Shown one piece after another: positions 22,296-29,366 of a stretch of DNA of 64,000 bases. Positions within the stretch are counted from its first letter, which is position 1; each line of letters opens with the position of its first letter. This DNA is from Actinomadura spongiicola (GTDB lineage Bacteria; Actinomycetota; Actinomycetes; Streptosporangiales; Streptosporangiaceae): assembly GCF_003432485.1 (NCBI RefSeq), contig NZ_QVNQ01000004.1, positions 372,001-436,000 of the forward strand, in the 5' to 3' direction. The notes beneath the pieces were generated by a model. The model searched no databases. It saw nothing but the letters and a program-made list of their open reading frames with translations, and was not told the origin of the DNA. The translations under genes were made by a program, and so were the position numbers.

Positions 22296-23333
22296 ATGGC
22301 TCGCAGGTCGGCCGTGGGACGCGGCCGTGACACCGCCGTCGTCGAGGAGACGACACAGCCCGGCCGGGCGTTCGCGCCGGCCGCCGATCCGTGGGGGCTG
22401 CCCGCGGGCGGCGCGCGGGGGCGGCGCGGCGGCGGACGCGCGGGCGGCGGCGACGGCCCGCGCGGCGGCCGCTGGGGCGGCTCCGGCGGGCGCTGGTGGG
22501 TCTGGGCCGGCCGCGCCGTGCTCTGGGCGCTGATCCTCGTCATCCTCGTCAACGGCGTCCGGGCCCCGTTCGAACGCTTCACCGCCGAGGACGACCCGGC
22601 CGCCCCGGGCACCGGCGCCAAGCCCGCGAGGAGCACCGGCTTCCCCAGCAGCGCCGCGGGCGCCTTCGCGCTCCAGTTCGCCAACGTCTACCTCAACTAC
22701 GACCAGAAGAACGCCCCGGCCCGCGAGACCCAGTTGCGGACCTTCCTGCCCGACGGCGCCGACGCCCAGTTCGGCTGGAACGGTGCGGGACAGATGCAGG
22801 TGCAGTCCGTCCAGGTCGCCGGAGTGGACGCCCGCGACGCCAACAACGCGACCGTGACACTGCTCGCCCGCACCACCGACCGTTGGCTCCGCCTCGCCGT
22901 CCCCGTCTACGCCGACAGGAACGGCTCACTGGTCGTGTCCGCCAGGCCGGCCCTGCTTCCCCCGCCGACCAAGGCCCAGCTTCCCCAGGGCGGCCTGGAG
23001 GCCCGCGACGGCGGGCTCGAAAGCGAACTGCACCCGTTCCTCGGCACCTTCTTCCAGGAGTACGCCACCGGAAACCAGGCGGCCCTGTCCCGGTTCTCCA
23101 GCGGGACGACCATCACCGGCCTCGCCAACACCGTGACCTTCGTCCAGGTCAAGGAGGTCGTCGCACCGAAGGGATCTCCCGGCGAACGCACCGTCACCGC
23201 CACCGTCGTGTGGCAGGTTCCGCAGGGCGGCGCCGCCGAACTGGAGCAGACCTACCAGCTCGCCATGGTCAAGAAGGGCGCGACATGGCTGGTGCGCGAC
23301 ATCCGCGGCACCACGAGACCGGGCGCATCATGA
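22296..23333 (+). CDS. TcpC-like conjugation/secretion protein
   Basis: A 345-residue protein. A Gly/Arg-rich cytoplasmic N-terminus of ~65 residues is followed by one membrane segment (WVWAGRAVLWALILVILV). The extracytoplasmic region has two NTF2-like halves, roughly 105-200 and 215-340 (FALQFANVYLNYDQ, FFQEYATGNQAALSRF). This matches TcpC of Clostridium plasmid pCW3 and Orf13 of Tn916, VirB8-related scaffold proteins of Gram-positive conjugation channels. A strong GGAGG lies 4 nt before ATG 22296. It is the first gene of the operon ending at 33532. Confidence 0.75.
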   Translation: MARRSAVGRGRDTAVVEETTQPGRAFAPAADPWGLPAGGARGRRGGGRAGGGDGPRGGRWGGSGGRWWVWAGRAVLWALILVILVNGVRAPFERFTAEDDPAAPGTGAKPARSTGFPSSAAGAFALQFANVYLNYDQKNAPARETQLRTFLPDGADAQFGWNGAGQMQVQSVQVAGVDARDANNATVTLLARTTDRWLRLAVPVYADRNGSLVVSARPALLPPPTKAQLPQGGLEARDGGLESELHPFLGTFFQEYATGNQAALSRFSSGTTITGLANTVTFVQVKEVVAPKGSPGERTVTATVVWQVPQGGAAELEQTYQLAMVKKGATWLVRDIRGTTRPGAS

Positions 23334-23396
23334 GAGGCCGCGATTTGACGAAACCAGTCCCCAGCCGATCAGCCGACCAAGGAAGGTAGTCAGTCG

Positions 23397-23681
23397 ATGC
23401 TGCACCACATCATGGCGTCGATTCCGCACGAACTCCTGGCGGCGCCCGATGACGAACTCAAGACCGACCAGCTCGCCGACTGGTTGCGGCAGATTTTCGG
23501 ACCGCTCTTCCTCGTCATCGTCTCCATTGTGGCGATCTTCTTCCTGTTCACCCGCGAGATCACGCGATTCGTCCAGTTCATCGTGCTGGCGATCGGAATC
23601 GGGGTGGTCTTCTACGTGCCCAACATCATCGAGACCACGGCCAAGGCGATAGCCAAAGCCCTCGGCGTGGACGTCTCCTGA
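23397..23681 (+). CDS. Small TcpD-like membrane protein
   Basis: A 94-residue protein with an amphipathic N-terminus and two membrane segments (FLVIVSIVAIFFLFT and FVQFIVLAIGIGVVFYVP) separated by REITR. Size, topology and position after a TcpC-like gene and before a TcpE-like domain correspond to TcpD of the pCW3 family. Sequence alone is too short to prove it. GGAAGG lies 10 nt before ATG 23397; a second ATG 15 nt on is possible. Confidence 0.65.
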   Translation: MLHHIMASIPHELLAAPDDELKTDQLADWLRQIFGPLFLVIVSIVAIFFLFTREITRFVQFIVLAIGIGVVFYVPNIIETTAKAIAKALGVDVS

Positions 23682-23737
23682 CCCGGACGGAGGATCGGCA
23701 GGCGGACCCGTGCTCGCGCAGTTAGGGGAGTAGGGGC

Positions 23738-26728
23738 GTGGATCTACCCACGTACACGAATATCTGGCGCATCGAGAAACGGCTGTACAAGCTGTACGAC
23801 CTGCGGCTGCCCATGCCGCTGCCGCTGGTGCAGATCGGTGTGTTCCTCGGCGTGTTCGTGCCCTGGATCGTCATGCTCCAGTTCGTCGGCGTCCCCTTCG
23901 AGTCGCCGTGGCACGTGCTGTACATCGTCCCGCCCGGCGTCCTGACCTGGCTGGCGACCCGTCCGGTCATCGAGGGCAAACGCCTCACCGAACTGCTGAT
24001 CTCGCAGAGCCGCTACCTGGCCGAGCCCCGCACGTGGTGCCGCCTCACCCCGATCCGCGAACCCCGCGAGGTCGTCATCGTGGCCCGCGTCTGGCGCCGC
24101 GCCGGGGCACCGGCCCCCGTCGCGGCACCCGAACGCGCCGCGATCAAGTCCCGCCGCAGGCGCGGTCAGGCCCCCGCCCAGCAGGAACCGCAGGTCCCCG
24201 CCGTCCCGCTGCCCCGCCCGGCGGCGGCCACCGCCCCACCGCCCCTCCCCGAGTACGCCGCCCAGCACGAGGCCCCCGCGGCCCCCCGCAAACCATGGCG
24301 CCGCACCCACCGCGACATCTCCCACGAGGACGACGTCCAGCCCGCCGCCGGGCTCGGACCACCCCCGGCGACCCCCCACCTGGACGCCCCCGCGCCCGCC
24401 CCGCCCTCCGGCAAGCGCGCCCTCGCGTCCGGCGTCCGCCGCCCCGGTTCCCAGCCCGAGGTCTGGGAGGCCGCCCCGACCACCCGTCCCGACATCCCCC
24501 AGCAACCCCCCACAGCCCGACCTCAACCCACCGTCCACAACGGCGCCCCGCCCGCCACCGACCGGGACGAGCAGCTCTGGTCGCCCGGCCAGACCCGCCG
24601 CGACATTCGCCAGGAACCCCCCGCCGCGCCGGAGACCCGGCACGCCCTCCCCGCACGGGGCACCCCACCCTCCCCGCAGGAGGAACGCCGAGGGCCGCAC
24701 CACTTCAACGGAGAGGCCGGCGACAAGAAGGTCGCCGGACAACGAACCCCTCCGCCCACCCCCATCCGACCCCACCCCCCCACCGCGCGGGCGCGCGCCA
24801 CGGACCCACAAGCCCCCTCCGCGGCGACTCGTTCCACGGGCGCACAGCCTCGGCCCCCCGAGACTCGCCCTGCGCCCCCCCAGCCCCCCGAGTCCCACCC
24901 CGCAGCCGGGCAGAGCCCGGCGACGCGGGCTCGCGCTGCTGGGCGGGATCTGCCCGCGCCGGCTGCTCCCGCAGGTGCCCAGGGCGCATCCGAGCAGTCT
25001 CGTTCCACGAACGCGCAAGGTCCCTCCGCCGAGGCCCGTGCTGCGGACGGGCAGGGTCGGTCCGTTGAGGCGCGCTCTGCGGATGTGCAGGGAGTTGGCC
25101 CGCAGGCTCGTTCCACGGTCGAGGAGGGGCGTACCGTCGAGGCTCGTTCTGCGGAGGAACGGGGTGCGTCCGCGTGGGCTCGTTCCATGGGCTCGCAAGG
25201 TCCGTCCGGTGAGACTGGCCCTGCGGATGCGCAGGGCGCTTCTCCGCGGGCTGATTCTGCGGACGCGCAGGGTTCGGACGCGCAGACGTCCCCTGTGAAG
25301 GGTCTGCCCGCGCAGGCTCGTTCCACGGATACGCGAAGTTCCTCCGCCGAGGCTCGTGCTGCGGGCGCGCAGGGCCCCACTGCGGGGGCCCGACCCGCAG
25401 ATGCGCAAGGTTCAGCCGCGTGGGCCCGTTCCATGAACGCGGGGGGTCGGCCCGCTGATGCTCCTCCTGCGGGTGCGCAGGGCGCTTCACCTGATTCTGC
25501 GGATGCGCAGGGTGCGTCCGCTGAGGCTCGTTCTGCGGGTGGGCAGGGGGCGCGGCCGGTTGTGCCTGGGGCGTTCGGGGTGCGGGCGGAAGGGGCCGAG
25601 GCGGACGTGCCGCCGCGGATGGAGCCGCCGCGGCCCTGGACGGAGGGGCTGTCGCAGCCGCCGCGTCCGGCGGCGCCGCCCGTGTCGGAGACGGCGGCTC
25701 CGCCTCAGCCGACGGCGCCGGTGGAGCAGCAGGCTCCGCCGCGTGAGGTTCGGTCGCAGCCGACGTCGCCCGTGCGGCCGCGGCCGTTGCCGCCGCCCCC
25801 GGCGCCGCCGCCTTCCGGGCCCGCGATCACGCCGCCCGATCCCGAGCACGAGGTCACCGGTGGCGGGTTGCGGCGCCTGTTCCATGCCGTGGGGGGTGGG
25901 CACGGCGATGTCGACGCCGAGTACGAGATGCGGCTCCAGCAGCCGTTCCACGGGACGCGTCATGTGGTGGTGCTCGGGTGCACCGGTGGGGCTGGGCAGA
26001 CGGTGACCGCGTTGATGCTGGGGCACACGTTCGCGCAGCACAACGGGGAGCCGGTCGTCGCCGTCGACGTGAACCCGGGGCCGGGGGCGCTGGCGCGGCG
26101 GACGCGTAGTGACACCAACGAGACGTTGACCGGGCTCATCACGCGGGCCGACCAGGTGAACAGCCTCACCGCGATGCGCCGGTACACCTCGCAGGCCAAG
26201 TCCGGGCTCGACGTGATCGCGGCGGGGAAGAACCCGTTGCAGGCGTTGGACGACCGTGACTACGCGCTGGCGATCCGCACCATCGACCGGTTCTACTCGG
26301 TGACGCTGCTGGACGCCGCGGCGGCGGTCGTGGCGCGGGTGCTGCCGTACGCCGACCAGCTCGTGCTCGTCGCGCCGGCGAGTGCCGACGCGCCGCGTGC
26401 GGTGGCGATGACGTTCGAGTGGCTCGACGGCCACGGGTACGAGGAGCTGCGGTCCCGTGCCGTCACGGTCATCAACGGGGTGAGTCGCCGCAGCATGGAC
26501 GACGTCGAACAGGCCGAGGCCGTGGCGCGGGGGCGTTGCCGGGCCCTGGTGCGCATTCCGTGGGATGATCACCTGAGCATGGACCGCGCGCCGCGCAACG
26601 AGCTGAAGTCGTTGCGCACGCCGACGCGGCGTGCCTATCTTGCCCTCGCCGGTGTGGTCGCCGGCGGCTTCACCGTCATGCCCGAGCGTTACCAGGAGTT
26701 CCAGCACGAGCAGGAGGCCACCCGATGA
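23738..26728 (+). CDS. TcpE domain fused to degenerate MinD-like ATPase
   Basis: A 996-residue three-part protein. Residues 1-~125 match TcpE-type proteins: YTNIWRIEKRLYKLYDLRLP, two membrane segments, and the LISQSRYLAEPRTW ending. Residues ~130-720 are a disordered Pro/Ala/Arg linker including sixteen 12-residue repeats (422-609). Residues ~735-990 form a MinD/ParA-like domain: HVVVLGCTGGAGQTVTALML, VVAVDVNPGPGALARR, VTLLDAAAAVVARVLPYADQ. The P-loop lysine position is Gln754 and the Walker B region is altered, so ATP hydrolysis is doubtful. GTG 23738 has GGGGAG upstream. ESX-type secretion loci also use MinD-like proteins with disordered linkers. Fusion of the two parts in one frame is plain; the role is inference. 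Confidence 0.75.
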   Translation: MDLPTYTNIWRIEKRLYKLYDLRLPMPLPLVQIGVFLGVFVPWIVMLQFVGVPFESPWHVLYIVPPGVLTWLATRPVIEGKRLTELLISQSRYLAEPRTWCRLTPIREPREVVIVARVWRRAGAPAPVAAPERAAIKSRRRRGQAPAQQEPQVPAVPLPRPAAATAPPPLPEYAAQHEAPAAPRKPWRRTHRDISHEDDVQPAAGLGPPPATPHLDAPAPAPPSGKRALASGVRRPGSQPEVWEAAPTTRPDIPQQPPTARPQPTVHNGAPPATDRDEQLWSPGQTRRDIRQEPPAAPETRHALPARGTPPSPQEERRGPHHFNGEAGDKKVAGQRTPPPTPIRPHPPTARARATDPQAPSAATRSTGAQPRPPETRPAPPQPPESHPAAGQSPATRARAAGRDLPAPAAPAGAQGASEQSRSTNAQGPSAEARAADGQGRSVEARSADVQGVGPQARSTVEEGRTVEARSAEERGASAWARSMGSQGPSGETGPADAQGASPRADSADAQGSDAQTSPVKGLPAQARSTDTRSSSAEARAAGAQGPTAGARPADAQGSAAWARSMNAGGRPADAPPAGAQGASPDSADAQGASAEARSAGGQGARPVVPGAFGVRAEGAEADVPPRMEPPRPWTEGLSQPPRPAAPPVSETAAPPQPTAPVEQQAPPREVRSQPTSPVRPRPLPPPPAPPPSGPAITPPDPEHEVTGGGLRRLFHAVGGGHGDVDAEYEMRLQQPFHGTRHVVVLGCTGGAGQTVTALMLGHTFAQHNGEPVVAVDVNPGPGALARRTRSDTNETLTGLITRADQVNSLTAMRRYTSQAKSGLDVIAAGKNPLQALDDRDYALAIRTIDRFYSVTLLDAAAAVVARVLPYADQLVLVAPASADAPRAVAMTFEWLDGHGYEELRSRAVTVINGVSRRSMDDVEQAEAVARGRCRALVRIPWDDHLSMDRAPRNELKSLRTPTRRAYLALAGVVAGGFTVMPERYQEFQHEQEATR
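25001..25564 (+). repeat. 36-bp tandem repeat array, ~16 units, coding
   Basis: Units encode variants of RSADAQGxSxEA. Fifteen units span 25001-25528 (thirteen of 36 bp and two of 30 bp, which adds up exactly), followed by a partial sixteenth. The units use GCT, CGT, TCT and GAT codons far more than the flanking sequence, which prefers C or G in third position. The array lies in the disordered linker of the TcpE-MinD fusion. Confidence 0.85.
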
Positions 26729-26880
26729 GCGCCCCTCGCGGGCATCGAGCGGACACCGTCATCAGCCTTGCGGGAACGCCTGACGTTGATGACCGTCCGG
26801 ACGGAGAACACTTGCCCGCACGGCGCTTGGCGGACGCCGCCGCACCGGGACAATGGACCGGGGCAGGGAGGCGCGCATGA
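26725..26880 (+). CDS. 51-residue protein within secretion-like operon
   Basis: A short gene: its ATG overlaps the stop of the TcpE-MinD fusion (ATGA at 26725-26728) and its TGA overlaps the ATG of the VirB4-like gene (ATGA at 26877-26880). AGGAGG lies 7 nt before its start, an excellent ribosome site. The product begins MSAPRGHRADTVISLAG and ends with a basic WTGAGRRA. It is hydrophilic, without membrane segments or Cys. I do not recognise it. The double overlap makes it likely to be translated; it may be a true component or a coupling peptide that carries ribosomes to the ATPase gene. Confidence 0.6.
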   Translation: MSAPRGHRADTVISLAGTPDVDDRPDGEHLPARRLADAAAPGQWTGAGRRA

Positions 26881-29366
26881 CCAAGTCGAGCCGGCTGGCC
26901 GTGCGGTACTTCGACGACCGCGTGCTCCTCACCGACGGCGCCGCATGGGCGTACTTCCGGCTGCCCACGGTCTCGTACGAGTTCACGACCGACGAGGAGC
27001 GCGAGGCGCTCGCCACCAACATCACCATCGCGCTCGCGGGCATCCGCATGCAGGACGCCGAGGTGCATCTGCGGATCGCGCACCGGACGTATCCGGCGGC
27101 GGAGTGGGCGCTGGCGCTCGACCGCACGTCCGACGACGGGGCCGGGTGGCGGCAGTACCTGGAGGAGACCTACGCGCACGTGTGGGCCAAGGACTTCTGG
27201 ACGAAAGAGGTCTACCTCGGCGTCCGGCTCGGCCCGCGCGGGATGGGCGCGCACCTGTCCGGCGGTGTGTTGTCGCAGCTCCTGGGGTTGTACAAGCGCA
27301 GCGAGAAAGTTCTCGGTGTGCATGACGACGCGATCGACAAGAAGGAGATCGCGCGCTGGACGGAGCAGGCCGAACGCATCGGCCGCGCCCTCGGCGGCTC
27401 GGCCCTGTACGCCAGGCACGCCACGTCGACGGAGGTCGCGTGGCTGTTCCAGCACGCGGTGTCGGGGGCGCTGGCCGACCCGCCGCCGTCCGCGGTGTCC
27501 CGCAGGACGTGGGGCAAGGGCGAGATCGAGTCGCTCGTCGAGGGCGCCATCCACAACGGCCGGTCGTATCTGCGCGTCGAGCAGCCGAACTTCACGGGCG
27601 CGGGCGGCGGCGCGACGGCCGAGTCCTATGTCGCTTACCTGTCGTTCGCGCGGTTCCCCGACCTGATGCCGTTCCCGGACGGCGAACCGTGGTTCCACTA
27701 CGCCGACGCGCTCCCGTTCCCGGTGGAGATCAGCGCGCGGATGAAGCTGATCCCGCCCGCGAAGGCGTCCAAGGACGTCTCCCGCAAACTCGCGCACGCC
27801 CGTGACATGGACCAGCACATCCGGGAGGCGGGGGCGGAGGCGCCGATCGCGCTCGCGGAGCAGATCGACGCGGCGCGGATGCTGGAGCACGGCATCACCA
27901 AGGAGCGGCTCCCGTTCGTGTACGGGTGGCACCGGCTGATCGTGTCCGCGACGACGGAGGAGCTGCTCGCGCAGCGGGTGGACGCGGTCGTCGAGCACTA
28001 CCGCGACATCGGCATCGACGTCGTCAACTCGACCGGCGACCAGTTCTCGCTGTTCCTGGAGTCGCTGCCCGGCGACCAGATCAGGTTGAACGCGTACGCG
28101 CAGCGCCAGCCGCTGCGGACCATCGCGGGCGGTATGCCGGTCGCGACCGTCGACCTCGGCGACCGGACCGACGAGCACGACGAGGGCTGGATCGGCCCCT
28201 ACATCGGGGAGACCCTGGGCCGGGCCCGGTCGATCGTGCACTTCGACCCGCTGGTCGCGGCGGCGCGGAACCGTCCGACCGCCGTGGCGATCACCGGTGA
28301 GCCCGGCGGCGGGAAGACGACCCTGGCGCTGCTGCTGATCTACCAGATGGCGTTGCGCGGCGTCACCGTCGCCGCGATCGACCCGAAGGGCGACGCCGAG
28401 TCGCTGGTGGAGCTGCTGAAGGCGCGGGGCAGGAAGGCGCGGATCCTGCCGCTCGGGTCGGCGGCGCCGGGGCTGCTCGACCCGTTCTCGTTCGGCGACG
28501 ACCTCGCCACGATGAAGACGATGGCGACGGAGACGCTGCGGCTGCTGCTGCCGAGGATGTCGGAGGAACGCGAGTCCGCGATGATCCAGGCGGTCGGCGC
28601 GGTCGCCAACGCGGAACGGCCCTCGCTCGGCCGGGTCGTCGACTACCTCGAGGCCGCGGAGGACCCGGCGTCCAAGAACCTCGGCGCGGTGCTGCGGTCG
28701 ATGTCGGAGATGCGGCTCGCGCGGCTGTGCTTCGACCCGTCCGGCGGCGACCGCATCGACACCGCGGGCTGGACGACGGTGTTCACGCTCGGCGGCCTCA
28801 CCCTGCCGGACGTCGCGATCCCGCGGGACGACTACTCCTACGAGCAGCGGCTGTCGGTGGCGCTGATGTATCTGGTGTCGCAGTTCGCGCGGCGGCTGAT
28901 GCACGGCCTCGACCGGCGGTTGCCGAAGGCCATCTTCCTGGACGAGGCGTGGGCCATCACGTCGACGCCCGAGGGCGCGAAGCTCGTGCCGGAGGTGTCA
29001 AGGATGGGCCGTTCGCGCAACACCGCGTTGATCCTGGTGTCGCAGAACGCCGGTGACCTGCTGAACGAGCAGGTCACCAACTGCCTGTCGTCGGTGTTCT
29101 CGTTCCGTTCCACCGAACGGAACGAGGTCGTCAACGTCATGGCGCTTCTCGGGGTGGAGGCGTCCGAGGAGCACAAGGCCGTGCTCCGCAACCTCGGCAA
29201 CGGCGAATGCATCTTCCGTGACCTCGACGGCCGTGCTGGACGCATCGGCGTCGACCTGATCTCCGAGGAACTGCAGCGTTGGCTGGACACCAACCCGACC
29301 CGGTCCCGTCCGGGCGCATCCGAACTCACCGTCGCGGGGGCCGAGGTCGAGGAGGTCCATCGATGA
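26877..29366 (+). CDS. VirB4/TcpF-like secretion ATPase
   Basis: An 829-residue cytoplasmic ATPase. The N-terminal ~420 residues are the VirB4/TraE-type domain. The C-terminal motor has Walker A GEPGGGKTT (Lys480), IDPKGDAESL, and Walker B KAIFLDEAW (Asp689-Glu690), followed by the SRMGRSRNTALILVSQNAGDL motif typical of VirB4 and TcpF proteins. It should energise assembly of the transfer channel. ATG 26877 is chosen for GGGAGG 5 nt upstream and the ATGA overlap with the preceding small gene; ATG 26853 would add eight residues. The downstream membrane-protein gene overlaps its stop. Confidence 0.9.
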   Translation: MTKSSRLAVRYFDDRVLLTDGAAWAYFRLPTVSYEFTTDEEREALATNITIALAGIRMQDAEVHLRIAHRTYPAAEWALALDRTSDDGAGWRQYLEETYAHVWAKDFWTKEVYLGVRLGPRGMGAHLSGGVLSQLLGLYKRSEKVLGVHDDAIDKKEIARWTEQAERIGRALGGSALYARHATSTEVAWLFQHAVSGALADPPPSAVSRRTWGKGEIESLVEGAIHNGRSYLRVEQPNFTGAGGGATAESYVAYLSFARFPDLMPFPDGEPWFHYADALPFPVEISARMKLIPPAKASKDVSRKLAHARDMDQHIREAGAEAPIALAEQIDAARMLEHGITKERLPFVYGWHRLIVSATTEELLAQRVDAVVEHYRDIGIDVVNSTGDQFSLFLESLPGDQIRLNAYAQRQPLRTIAGGMPVATVDLGDRTDEHDEGWIGPYIGETLGRARSIVHFDPLVAAARNRPTAVAITGEPGGGKTTLALLLIYQMALRGVTVAAIDPKGDAESLVELLKARGRKARILPLGSAAPGLLDPFSFGDDLATMKTMATETLRLLLPRMSEERESAMIQAVGAVANAERPSLGRVVDYLEAAEDPASKNLGAVLRSMSEMRLARLCFDPSGGDRIDTAGWTTVFTLGGLTLPDVAIPRDDYSYEQRLSVALMYLVSQFARRLMHGLDRRLPKAIFLDEAWAITSTPEGAKLVPEVSRMGRSRNTALILVSQNAGDLLNEQVTNCLSSVFSFRSTERNEVVNVMALLGVEASEEHKAVLRNLGNGECIFRDLDGRAGRIGVDLISEELQRWLDTNPTRSRPGASELTVAGAEVEEVHR

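Noticed and set aside
23330..23389. 19-codon frame overlapping the tcpC-like stop by ATGA
   Set aside because: Too short and basic to support as a gene; it ends just before the tcpD-like start and may be chance.
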